Source: Faecalibacterium sp.
GTDB taxonomy: Bacteria > Bacillota > Clostridia > Oscillospirales > Ruminococcaceae
Assembly: GCA_017483235.1 (NCBI GenBank)
Contig: JAFULE010000091.1
Span: forward strand, 1-7,865
Direction: 5' to 3'
DNA: 7,865 bases
Part shown: piece by piece, positions 1 through 6,109 of the stretch
Layout: every line of letters begins with the position of its first letter
How positions within the stretch are numbered: position 1 is the stretch's first letter
Position numbers and translations under genes: made by a program
The notes under the pieces: model-generated
What the model saw: the letters and a program-made list of their open reading frames with translations, nothing else
Database searches by the model: none
What the model was told of the DNA's origin: nothing

Positions 1-153
1 GGGGTTGGAGTTGAGCAGCACCGTTTCGATGCCCTCGGCCTTCAGTGCGCGGCAGGCCTGGGTGCCCGAGTAGTCAAACTCGGCGGCCTGACCGATGATG
101 ATGGGGCCGGAACCGATGACCAGAACCTTTTTGATGCTCATATCTCTGGGCAT
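1..153 (-). CDS. carB: Carbamoyl-phosphate synthase large subunit, N-terminal fragment
   Basis: This is the large synthetase subunit. In the family it makes carbamoyl phosphate from bicarbonate, ammonia and two ATP in the cytoplasm. Only the first 51 codons are in the window; the gene continues past the left edge. The fragment starts MPRDMSIKKVLVIGSGPI and continues with GQAAEFDYSGTQACRAL, the conserved opening of the first pre-ATP-grasp domain of CarB. The ATG at 153-151 is chosen because an AGGAGG (plus-strand 163-168) lies 9 bases upstream, inside the end of carA. An in-frame ATG at 141 is possible but less well placed. The carA stop codon ends 1 base before this ATG, so the two subunits are very likely translationally coupled. 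Nothing in the visible part looks damaged. That matters because the partner CarA has lost its glutaminase residues. Confidence 0.96.
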   Translation of the reverse strand, partial: MPRDMSIKKVLVIGSGPIIIGQAAEFDYSGTQACRALKAEGIETVLLNSNP

Positions 154-154
154 A

Positions 155-1252
155 TCAGTTGGCCTCCTTTGCGGTTTTTACGTTGTTCAGGAAGCGGTCG
201 AAAAGGAACTCGGTTTCTTTGGGGCCGCCGTTTGCTTCGGGGTTGAACTGCACGGTAAAGCAGTTCCAGTTTTTGTACTGGATGCCCTCACAGGTGCCGT
301 CGTTGGCATTCTTCTGGGCCACCACACCCACCAGATCGGGCATGGCCTCGCTGGCAACGGCATGGCCGTGGCCCTGCGCGGTGATGTAGGTGCGGCCGCT
401 TTCCAGATCGGTGACCGGCTGGTTGGCACCGTGATGGCCATGCTTCATCTTAAAGATGGGCAGGCCGGCGGCGGCGGCCACCACCAGATGGCCCAGGCCG
501 ATGCCAAAGCAGGGCAGGCCGGTTTCCAGCACGGCCTTCACCGCGGCCACTACGCCGGGGATCTCATCCGGCGCACCGGGGCCGGCCGAGATCAGCAGGC
601 CGTCGGCGGCAAGGGCTTTGATGGCTTCGGCAGAGGTAAAGGCGGGCAGCACGGTCACCTTGCAGCCGCGCTTGACAAGGCAGCGGATGGTGTTGCGCTT
701 GGTGCCCAGATCCAGCAGGGCAATGTGGGGCGCACCGGCCTCGTTGAACACCTTGGCTTCCTTGGCGGTAACCTCGGCCACCGCACCGGCGCCGGTCCAT
801 GCGTTCATCTTTTCCACCAGAGCGGCCTTGCCCTCGTCGGTACCCGGGTCGTATTCGGTGGTGATGACGCCCTTCATGGTGCCCTCTTCACGCAGAATGC
901 GGGTCAGATGGCGGGTGTCGATGCCCTCAATGCCCACCACGCCGTGGGCGTTCATAAAGTCGATGGCGCTGTACTGGCAGCGGAAGTTGGACGGGGTGGT
1001 GCAGACCTGACGGGCGATCAGGCCGGCGGCCCACACCTTGTCAGATTCCATGTCCTCGTCGTTCATGCCGTAGTTGCCCACCATGGGGTAGGTGTGGTTG
1101 ATCAGCGCACCGTAGCTGGCGGGATCGGTCAAACCTTCCTGAAAGCCGACGGTGCCGGTGGAAAAGCAGACCTCGCCCACCGCAGTGCCTGCAGCGCCCA
1201 CCGATTTTCCGGCGAACACCATACCGTTTGCAAGCAGCAGATATGCGTTCAT
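155..1252 (-). CDS. carA: Carbamoyl-phosphate synthase small subunit with a degenerate glutaminase site
   Basis: CarA normally hydrolyses glutamine and passes ammonia to CarB. The predicted protein has 365 residues, a normal length. It has the N-terminal CPSase small-chain domain (TVGFQEGLTDP near 34-44, HTYPMVGNYG near 53-62) and a class I GATase domain from about 176 (DLGTKRNTIR, 181-190). The GATase fold is recognisable (KMKHGHHGANQPV, 268-280), but key residues differ from E. coli CarA. The nucleophile Cys269 is Gly252 (GIGLGH), Gln273 is Leu256, Asn311 is Gly294, His353 is Asn337 (VQFNPEA) and Ser47 aligns with Ala45. The triad Glu is kept (Glu339). Direct reading of the codons (GGC at 499-497, AAC at 244-242) confirms the changes. 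I infer little or no glutaminase activity. The ATG at 1252 is preferred over a GTG at 1261 because a GAGAGG ribosome site at 1261-1266 overlaps the GTG and sits 8 bases before the ATG. Confidence 0.93.
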   Translation of the reverse strand: MNAYLLLANGMVFAGKSVGAAGTAVGEVCFSTGTVGFQEGLTDPASYGALINHTYPMVGNYGMNDEDMESDKVWAAGLIARQVCTTPSNFRCQYSAIDFMNAHGVVGIEGIDTRHLTRILREEGTMKGVITTEYDPGTDEGKAALVEKMNAWTGAGAVAEVTAKEAKVFNEAGAPHIALLDLGTKRNTIRCLVKRGCKVTVLPAFTSAEAIKALAADGLLISAGPGAPDEIPGVVAAVKAVLETGLPCFGIGLGHLVVAAAAGLPIFKMKHGHHGANQPVTDLESGRTYITAQGHGHAVASEAMPDLVGVVAQKNANDGTCEGIQYKNWNCFTVQFNPEANGGPKETEFLFDRFLNNVKTAKEAN

Positions 1253-1277
1253 GTGAAACACCTCTCTATTTGGGAAT

Positions 1278-1296
1278 CGCCCGCACGGGGCGGGCG
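1278..1296. other. GC-rich hairpin between pyrE and carA
   Basis: A 7-bp perfect GC stem (CGCCCGC pairing with GCGGGCG) has a 5-base loop and lies in the 67-base gap between the pyrE stop and the carA start. No T-run follows in the direction of the operon, so it is not a typical terminator. It could be a processing or mRNA-stability element, or a chance structure in GC-rich DNA. Confidence 0.4.
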
Positions 1297-1319
1297 GCGG
1301 AACCGGGAACAGGGGCTGC

Positions 1320-1913
1320 TTACAGGGTCTGCTTGGCTTCCTGCTTCATCTTACGGCTGCCCAAGTGCACCAGAGGCAGCTTGCCTTCTTTGCAGATGGG
1401 GCACTCTTCGGGCAGGTAGTTGGGCAGGTCCAGCTTGGCGGCGCTGGCCAGAATGGGAATGGGAGACGGAGCTTCGGCCTTGGTGCGGTCCACCACGCAG
1501 ACGATGCCCAGGCACTCGCCGCCGTGCTCTTCAATGACACGCTTGGTCTCCAGGCTGGAGATGCCGGTGGTAACCACGTCCTCGGCGATGACGCACTTTT
1601 CGCCGGGGTTGATGGCAAAGCGCTTCAGGCTCATCACGTTGTCGATGCGCTCGGTGAAGATGGCGCGCTTGCCGGTCTGGCGGCCCAGCTCGTAGGCATA
1701 AACGATGCCGCCCATGGCGGGGCCGACGATCACGTCAACGCCCAGCTCGATCAGCTTTTCGGCCACAGGCTTCATGGCCTCGGCGCACTTGTCGGGGTGC
1801 TGCTGCAGGTAAGCCATCTGGCAGTAAGCAGAGGAATGGCGGCCGGAGGACAGCAGGAAGTGGCCTTCGAGGAAGGCGTCGCAGCTTTTCAGGATATTGA
1901 TAACATCGCTCAT
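1320..1913 (-). CDS. pyrE: Orotate phosphoribosyltransferase
   Basis: The enzyme joins orotate to PRPP to give OMP, the fifth step of UMP synthesis, in the cytoplasm. The 197-residue protein carries the type I phosphoribosyltransferase PRPP loop, CVIAEDVVTTGISS, at about 107-120. It also has the N-terminal FLLSSGRHSSAY region (19-30) and the conserved VIVGPAMGGI segment (61-70). The C-terminal part has a CPIC pair (171-174) and a GSR segment, seen in the longer PyrE subgroup; whether the cysteines bind metal here is unknown. The ATG at 1913 has an AAGGAG site 8 bases upstream. A 192-base gap separates it from pyrD, and a promoter-like sequence at 1972-2000 suggests pyrE-carA-carB can also be transcribed separately. 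No key residue appears lost. Confidence 0.96.
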   Translation of the reverse strand: MSDVINILKSCDAFLEGHFLLSSGRHSSAYCQMAYLQQHPDKCAEAMKPVAEKLIELGVDVIVGPAMGGIVYAYELGRQTGKRAIFTERIDNVMSLKRFAINPGEKCVIAEDVVTTGISSLETKRVIEEHGGECLGIVCVVDRTKAEAPSPIPILASAAKLDLPNYLPEECPICKEGKLPLVHLGSRKMKQEAKQTL

Positions 1914-1971
1914 GGTCGTAGCTCCTTTTTATGATTTGTGTGATGGCGGTTTGCCTGTTTTTCCACTTTTT

Positions 1972-2000
1972 ATAGTAACACGCGAACCGCGGTTTTACAA
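1972..2000 (-). promoter_or_regulatory. Internal promoter upstream of pyrE
   Basis: Reading the minus strand, a -35 element TTGTAA (plus 1995-2000) and a -10 element TACTAT (plus 1972-1977) are separated by exactly 17 bp. A TG one base before the -10 makes it an extended -10. Each hexamer matches the sigma-70/SigA consensus at 4 of 6 positions. The spacer contains the perfect palindrome AACCGCGGTT. The predicted start is near 1965, about 50 bases before the pyrE ATG. Confidence 0.6.
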
Positions 2001-2011
2001 TTTCCCGCGGG
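1985..2011. promoter_or_regulatory. Paired CCGCGG palindromes at the pyrE promoter (candidate operator)
   Basis: Two perfect palindromes, AACCGCGGTT (1985-1994) and CCCGCGGG (2004-2011), share a CCGCGG core. Their centres are 18 bp apart and they flank the TTGTAA -35 element. One lies inside the promoter spacer. This position would let a dimeric repressor block RNA polymerase. No known operator is recognised, and CCGCGG is not rare in GC-rich DNA, although this particular gap is AT-rich. Confidence 0.4.
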
Positions 2012-2018
2012 CAATTTC

Positions 2019-2046
2019 GGCCAATTTTTCAGTTTGAAAAAAGGCC
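2019..2046. other. Imperfect hairpin in the pyrD-pyrE gap
   Basis: GGCC at 2019-2022 and GGCC at 2043-2046 enclose TTTTTCA (2025-2031), the loop GTT, and TGAAAAA (2035-2041). This gives a long stem with a small asymmetric internal loop. No T-run follows it in the direction of the operon. It lies just upstream of the putative pyrE promoter and could be a protein-binding site or an RNA structure in the pyrD 3' region. Confidence 0.4.
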
Positions 2047-2070
2047 GTCGTTTGCTTTTGTGAATTGTGC

Positions 2071-2098
2071 GAAAAAGTATGATTTTTTTAGAAAATCA
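2071..2098 (-). terminator. Weak AT-rich terminator-like hairpin after pyrD
   Basis: On the minus strand a 7-bp stem, TGATTTT pairing with AAAATCA (plus 2080-2098, 5-base loop), is followed by TAC and five Ts. It lies just past the pyrD stop. The stem is almost all A:T pairs, so termination would be weak at best. It may only reduce read-through into pyrE, which has its own promoter. Confidence 0.35.
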
Positions 2099-2105
2099 CT
2101 GTGCC

Positions 2106-3023
2106 TTATCGGGCGCAGCCGCGGATCTCGTCCAGCGTTTTGACCCCGTTGCGGTCCATCCATTCGGCCATTTCTTCGGCCACGGTCTGCATGGCGCGGG
2201 GGTTGGCAAAGCTGGCCGCGCCAACCTGCACCGCCTGTGCGCCGGCCATGATGAACTCCAGCGCGTCGCGGCCGGTGGCAATGCCGCCCAGGCCCACCAC
2301 AGGGATGTTCACCGCGCCCACCGCCTGCCATACCATGCGCAGGGCAATGGGGCGCACCGCCGGGCCGCTCAGGCCCGCGAAGATGTTGTTGAACACCGGC
2401 TTGCGCTTTTCCAGATCAATGGCGCAGGCCTGGAAGGTGTTGGTCAGGCTGATGGCGTCGGCACCGGCAGCTTCCACCGCCTTGCACATCTCGGCGATGT
2501 TCTCTGCCTGGGGGCTCAGCTTGACCATCAGGGGTTTGGTGCACACCTTGCGCACCATGCCGGTGACGATGCCGGCGGCCTCGGCCTTGACGCCGTAGGC
2601 CATGCCGCCCTCCTTGACGTTGGGGCAGCTGATGTTCAGTTCGATCACATCCACCGCGCTATTGCTCAGCAGCTCGGCACCGGCAATATACTCTTCCTCG
2701 CTGTGGCCGCCCAGATTGGCAATGACCAAAGTGCCGTACTTCTTCTTCAGCTCCAGCATCTCCTGCAGCTCCACATCAATGAAGTGCTGCACGCCGGGGT
2801 TCTGCAGGCCGATCGAGTTGATCAGGCCGGAGGGGGTCTCCCACAGACGCTCGCCCAGATTGCCGTACTGGCCGTACAGGGTCAGGCCCTTGCCGCTGAT
2901 GCCGCCGATCTTGTTAAAATCGCACAGGGTCTCGTACTCGACGCCGTAGCCGGCAGTGCCCGAAGCGCCGATGACCGGGCTGTTCATGGGAAAGCCCAGA
3001 AGGTTGGTTCTCAAATCAGCCAT
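2106..3023 (-). CDS. pyrD: Dihydroorotate dehydrogenase B, catalytic subunit (class 1B)
   Basis: This FMN enzyme oxidises dihydroorotate to orotate and passes electrons to PyrK and on to NAD+. The 305-residue length and the neighbouring pyrK fit class 1B. Visible landmarks are the FMN-barrel start SPVIGASGTAGYG (15-27), the conserved Lys45, the ETPSGLINSIGLQNPG segment (62-77), and NISCPNVKEGG with the catalytic base Cys133. VKLSP follows at 167-171, then a Gly-rich phosphate-binding end, GLGGIATGRDA (244-254). In the 47-55 loop the usual class 1B ...TLEPR...GN... reads TLYGQYGN, so the Pro-Arg pair is Gly-Gln, a local difference. The ATG shares its A with the pyrK stop (TAATG), and a GGAGG lies 7 bases upstream, so PyrK and PyrD are probably made in step. 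Confidence 0.95.
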   Translation of the reverse strand: MADLRTNLLGFPMNSPVIGASGTAGYGVEYETLCDFNKIGGISGKGLTLYGQYGNLGERLWETPSGLINSIGLQNPGVQHFIDVELQEMLELKKKYGTLVIANLGGHSEEEYIAGAELLSNSAVDVIELNISCPNVKEGGMAYGVKAEAAGIVTGMVRKVCTKPLMVKLSPQAENIAEMCKAVEAAGADAISLTNTFQACAIDLEKRKPVFNNIFAGLSGPAVRPIALRMVWQAVGAVNIPVVGLGGIATGRDALEFIMAGAQAVQVGAASFANPRAMQTVAEEMAEWMDRNGVKTLDEIRGCAR

Positions 3024-3793
3024 TACAGCACCTCCGAAGCTTCAAATACCGGGCCGTGCTTGCACACGCTTTTGCCCTCGCCGCTGCTCGTTTTGCAGGT
3101 GCAGCCAAGGCAGGCACCGATGCCGCAGGCCATCTTGCTTTCCAAACTGGCGTAGCACATCACGCCCTTTTCGGCGCAGGCCTTGTACACGTTCTTCATC
3201 ATAATGTGGGGGCCGCAGGTCAGCACCACATCGTAATCGGCGGGGTCATACAGCTGGGTGACAAAGCCGTGGAAGCCGTAGCGGCCGCTGTCGGTGGCCA
3301 CCTTGACCAGCTTTGCCACATCCTTGTACTCCTCCATGCAATAGGGGGTATCGGCAAAGCCGAAGAACACATCCGGCTTTTTGCCGGCGTCGTTCAGCTC
3401 GCGCACCAGCTGGTACAGCGGGGCGGTGCCGATGCCGCCGCCCACCACCGCAATGCGGTCGTACCGGGCAGCCAGAGCGGCCACGTCAAAGCCGTTGCCC
3501 ATGGGGCCGGTCAGCTGGAAGGTCTGGCCGATCTCCAGCTTTGCGATCTTTTCGGTGCCCTGCCCGCGCACCTGATACAGAAACTCTACCGTGCGGGCAT
3601 CGGCGTCCCACTTGTGCACACTGATGGGGCGGCTGAGGAAGGGCGCTTCGTCGGCGCCCCAGGCGCGCAGGATGTAGAACTGGCCTGCGTGGGGGGCAGG
3701 CAGCTCGGCGGGCCATGCGGCGGTCAGCAGCCGGATGCCGGGAATGATCTCGGCATGGGCCACCGCCAAAGCATTACAGCAGGCTGCACTCAT
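3023..3793 (-). CDS. pyrK: Dihydroorotate dehydrogenase B, electron-transfer subunit
   Basis: PyrK takes electrons from the FMN of PyrD through a [2Fe-2S] cluster and FAD to NAD+. The 256-residue protein shows the ferredoxin-reductase FAD motif RPISVH (55-60) and the nucleotide-binding loop VVGGGIGTAPLYQL (116-129). The C-terminal cluster ligands Cys223, Cys228, Cys231 and Cys244 are in the order expected for PyrK; an extra Cys233 is present. The ATG at 3793 has a strong AAGGAGG (plus 3803-3809) with 9-base spacing. The gene starts 20 bases before the pyrF stop codon in a different frame, and its own stop overlaps the pyrD start by 1 base. This tight packing suggests co-translation of pyrF-pyrK-pyrD. 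No residue loss is seen. Confidence 0.95.
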   Translation of the reverse strand: MSAACCNALAVAHAEIIPGIRLLTAAWPAELPAPHAGQFYILRAWGADEAPFLSRPISVHKWDADARTVEFLYQVRGQGTEKIAKLEIGQTFQLTGPMGNGFDVAALAARYDRIAVVGGGIGTAPLYQLVRELNDAGKKPDVFFGFADTPYCMEEYKDVAKLVKVATDSGRYGFHGFVTQLYDPADYDVVLTCGPHIMMKNVYKACAEKGVMCYASLESKMACGIGACLGCTCKTSSGEGKSVCKHGPVFEASEVL

Positions 3794-4643
3794 AGCCGAT
3801 GGCCTCCTTCATGTTGATGCACTCGTTGCGGGCAGCCTCGTCGAAGGCAACGCCGGGCTGCTTTTTGTAGGCCAGCAGCACCGCGCGGCTGCTGTTTACC
3901 ACGCCGCCGTTGCCCTTGTGCAGGTACTGGGCAATGTCGGCAGCCTTGCCGCCCTGTGCGCCGTAGCCGGGGATGAGGAAGAAGCTGTCGCCGTACTTGG
4001 CGCGGATCTCTTTGGCTTCCTCGATGTGGGTGCCGCCGATGACCAGACCGATGGAGGAGTAGCCGCGCTCGCCCATGTAGCCCTTGCCCATGGCGTTCAG
4101 CTTGTCGCCCACCAGATCGTACACGTGACGGCCGTCGGCCAGCTTTTCGTACTCAAAGTCTTTGGCGCCGCCGTTGGAGGTGCGGCACAGCACGAACATA
4201 CCCTTGCCCTGCTTTTCGGCGTAGGGCAGGTAGGGGCTGATGGAGTCCAGACCCATGTAGGGGGCCAGAGTGACAAAGTCGGCCTCGAACTCGCCGGTAA
4301 AGTGGGCGATGGCGTACATTTCGGCGGTCTTGGCAATGTCGCCGCGCTTGATGTCGGCAATGACCGGCACGCCGGCTTCGCGCACCATCTTCAGGGTTTC
4401 GGCATAGGCGCGCATGCCGTCCATGCCCAGAGATTCGTAGTAAGCGATCTGTACCTTGTAGCAGCCGGCCACATCCTTGGTGGCTTCCAGCACGGCCTTG
4501 TTGAACCGGACGATGTTTTCGCCGGCGGTCAGGGCAGCATCGGCAAAGCCCTCAGGCAGGTAGGAGAAGTCGGTGTCCAGACCCACGCAAACGGGGCCGC
4601 GGGCGGCAACTGCGTCGTAGAGCTTGTCCATATTGGTGATCAT
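3774..4643 (-). CDS. pyrF: Orotidine 5'-phosphate decarboxylase
   Basis: The enzyme removes CO2 from OMP to give UMP, the last step of the pathway. The 289-residue length matches the longer (type 2) bacterial subfamily. The active-site stretch DIKRGDI is at 97-103, with Lys99 as catalytic Lys and Asp97 and Asp102 as its partners. Other family blocks are VGLDTD (20-25), APYMGLDSISPYL (127-139) and FLIPGYGAQGG (222-232). Translation is taken from the ATG at 4643, which has AGGAGG 9 bases upstream. The reading frame stays open to a TTG at 4730, but that lies inside the terminator-like hairpin and has no ribosome site. The gene follows pyrC after a 90-base gap and overlaps pyrK by 20 bases. Confidence 0.96.
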   Translation of the reverse strand: MITNMDKLYDAVAARGPVCVGLDTDFSYLPEGFADAALTAGENIVRFNKAVLEATKDVAGCYKVQIAYYESLGMDGMRAYAETLKMVREAGVPVIADIKRGDIAKTAEMYAIAHFTGEFEADFVTLAPYMGLDSISPYLPYAEKQGKGMFVLCRTSNGGAKDFEYEKLADGRHVYDLVGDKLNAMGKGYMGERGYSSIGLVIGGTHIEEAKEIRAKYGDSFFLIPGYGAQGGKAADIAQYLHKGNGGVVNSSRAVLLAYKKQPGVAFDEAARNECINMKEAIGYECSLL

Positions 4644-4701
4644 AGTAGTGTTCCTCCTGTTACTGTTTGTATATAGTGAAAAATATTTTACAGCTCGTTT
4701 A

Positions 4702-4727
4702 TCAAAAACCGGAGCGTTACGCCGGTT
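4702..4727 (-). terminator. Terminator-like hairpin between pyrC and pyrF
   Basis: On the minus strand AACCGG pairs with CCGGTT (plus 4722-4727 and 4707-4712). Two further C:G pairs can form inside, leaving a TAA loop and a 2-base bulge. The 3' arm runs directly into a run of five Ts (plus 4704-4708). It lies 6 bases past the pyrC stop codon and resembles a short intrinsic terminator. It would lower transcription of the downstream genes relative to pyrC. No convincing promoter is visible between it and pyrF, so some read-through seems required. Confidence 0.55.
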
Positions 4728-4733
4728 CAAGCC

Positions 4734-5972
4734 TTATTCGGCGATGTAGGTGACCTTGCCGCCCTTGACCGTCATGCAGACCTTGCCGTACAGCTGGGCG
4801 CCGTCGAAGGGGGTGTTGTTGCTCTTGGAGTGCAGCTTGTCCTTGTCCACCGTGTAGGGGGTGTCAAGGTCTACCAGAACAAAGTCGGCCTCGTAGCCCG
4901 CGGTGATGCGGCCCTTTTTCTCCAGCCCCAGAATGGCGGCGGGGTTTTCGCTCATCAGCCGGCTGAGCAGGCTCAGCGGCAGGCCGCGCTGCTTGCACAG
5001 CTTGGTGTAGCACACGCCGAAGGCGGTCTCGCTGCCCACCATGCCGGCGGCGCCCTTTGCCTTGTCCTCGGCTGAGTGGGGGGCATGGTCGGTGCCGATG
5101 GCATCCACCACACCGGTCTGGATGGCTTCGATCAGGGCCTCCACATCATCGGCGGTGCGGATGGGCGGGTTGACCCGGTAGTTGCAGGTGGAATCGTCGA
5201 ACCACAGGTGGTGGGGGGTCACCTCGCAGGTGACCGGCACGCCCCGCCATTTGGCGTTGGCGATGGCCTCGATGCTGCCCCGGGTGGACACATGGCACAT
5301 ATGCAGCCGGGTCTGGTAGTATTCCGACAGGTACAGGTTGCGCACCGTTTCGATATCCTCGGCCAGGCGATAGTCCCACGGGGAGATGTCCATATCCTCG
5401 GCGTGGCTCATCACGGTGATGCCGCGCTGGTGGCACAGGGCGAACACCTTGGCCATCACATCGGTGCTCTGCACACCCTTGCCGTCCTCGGTGACGAATT
5501 TGATCCACTCGGGCAGGGTCTTCAGGTGGTCGAAGTTTTTGCCGTCAAAATCCTTGGTGATGGAAACGGTCTGGTTGACGTCGCACAGGCCGATCTTGGC
5601 CGCCATCTTCTGGTTCCAGTCGGCGATTTTCGGATCGCTGCAGACCGGCTTCGTGTTGGGCATCAGGTTGACGAAGGTGTAGCCGCCCGCGGCTGCCGCC
5701 TTGCTGCCGGAGCCGATGTCCTCTTTATAGGTAAAGCCCGGATAACGCCAGTGGCAGTGCAGGTCGATGAAGGCCGGCAGCACGGTCAGCCCCTGTGCAT
5801 CCACCTCGCCCCCACCTACAAGGGTGCAGTCAAGGTACTCATTCAGCCGCTGCCCAATGGCGGTGATCTTGCCGTCGTCCAGCAGCAGATCTACCTTGGT
5901 GCCGTCCGGCAGCTTTGCATTGGTGACCAGATGCACCTCGTTGCCGTAAGCAGGATTTCTCCGAAAAAACAT
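4734..5972 (-). CDS. pyrC: Dihydroorotase (class I)
   Basis: This zinc amidohydrolase closes carbamoyl aspartate to dihydroorotate in the cytoplasm. The 412-residue protein has the class I (PyrC/allantoinase-like) layout. The metal motif DLHCHWRYPG gives His72 and His74. It is followed by KEDIGSGSKAAAAGG, Asp163 in TEDGK, His190 (MSHAED), His227 (MCHVST) and Asp295 in the signature GTDHAPH. The substrate segment VNPPIR is at 267-272. The usual Glu in HxRxPG is Tyr here (RYPG), a small variation at a position that is not a metal ligand. The ATG at 5972 has GAGGAGGT directly upstream with 6-base spacing. It is the first large gene of the pyrimidine cluster, behind a leader attenuator about 135 bases away, and a terminator-like hairpin follows it. 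Confidence 0.96.
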   Translation of the reverse strand: MFFRRNPAYGNEVHLVTNAKLPDGTKVDLLLDDGKITAIGQRLNEYLDCTLVGGGEVDAQGLTVLPAFIDLHCHWRYPGFTYKEDIGSGSKAAAAGGYTFVNLMPNTKPVCSDPKIADWNQKMAAKIGLCDVNQTVSITKDFDGKNFDHLKTLPEWIKFVTEDGKGVQSTDVMAKVFALCHQRGITVMSHAEDMDISPWDYRLAEDIETVRNLYLSEYYQTRLHMCHVSTRGSIEAIANAKWRGVPVTCEVTPHHLWFDDSTCNYRVNPPIRTADDVEALIEAIQTGVVDAIGTDHAPHSAEDKAKGAAGMVGSETAFGVCYTKLCKQRGLPLSLLSRLMSENPAAILGLEKKGRITAGYEADFVLVDLDTPYTVDKDKLHSKSNNTPFDGAQLYGKVCMTVKGGKVTYIAE

Positions 5973-6009
5973 CTAATACCTCCTCTGTTACGGAATGAAA
6001 GACAGCCCG

Positions 6010-6022
6010 GCTGCGCCGCAGC
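6010..6022. other. Small GC hairpin in the pyrC 5' untranslated region
   Basis: GCTGC pairs with GCAGC around a GCC loop, and flanking CAGC/GCTG bases could extend or replace the pairing. It lies about 25 bases upstream of the pyrC ribosome site. It does not overlap that site, so a direct block of translation is not obvious. No PyrR binding-loop consensus was recognised here. Confidence 0.3.
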
Positions 6023-6044
6023 TGCCCAAATTATTCTATTGTAT

Positions 6045-6053
6045 ATCTTACCA
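6045..6053 (-). promoter_or_regulatory. Possible second pyrC promoter (extended -10)
   Basis: On the minus strand TGGTAAGAT is an extended -10 (TG, one base, then TAAGAT with 4 of 6 consensus matches). It lies between the attenuator and pyrC and would start transcripts near 6038. The -35 region is poor (TCCAAA or TTCCAA). If active, it would escape the attenuator and give a basal level of pyrC. Confidence 0.3.
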
Positions 6054-6055
6054 TA

Positions 6056-6109
6056 TTTGCCATCCCTTTTGGAACGGCAAACAGCAAATTTGCCCGAAAT
6101 TTGGGCAAA
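6056..6109. repeat. Two tandem inverted repeats with TTTGCC/GGCAAA arms
   Basis: On the plus strand TTTGCC (6056-6061) pairs with GGCAAA (6076-6081), and TTTGCCC (6089-6095) pairs with GGGCAAA (6103-6109). The two dyads have nearly the same arms, and their centres are about 31 bp apart. The second dyad uses part of the attenuator T-run. A perfect palindrome GCAAATTTGC (6084-6093) lies between and overlaps the second. They could be RNA hairpins in the read-through leader or a pair of protein sites over the possible second pyrC promoter. Confidence 0.55.

Noticed and set aside
95..1537. 480-codon open frame on the plus strand
   Set aside because: It is antisense to carA and pyrE, two clearly recognised genes. 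It has low-complexity Gly/Ala/His composition, no ribosome site and no family resemblance, as expected from GC-rich codon shadowing.
2067..3155. 362-codon open frame on the plus strand
   Set aside because: It is a shadow of pyrD on the opposite strand, with biased composition and no recognisable motif.
4644..4730. Upstream extension of pyrF to a TTG
   Set aside because: The TTG lies inside the terminator-like hairpin and has no ribosome site. The ATG at 4643 has AGGAGG at good spacing, and the extension resembles nothing in PyrF.
5973..6038. PyrR-binding attenuator of the Bacillus type in the pyrC leader
   Set aside because: No sequence resembling the PyrR binding loop was seen, and the only strong terminator is the one directly after the leader ORF.
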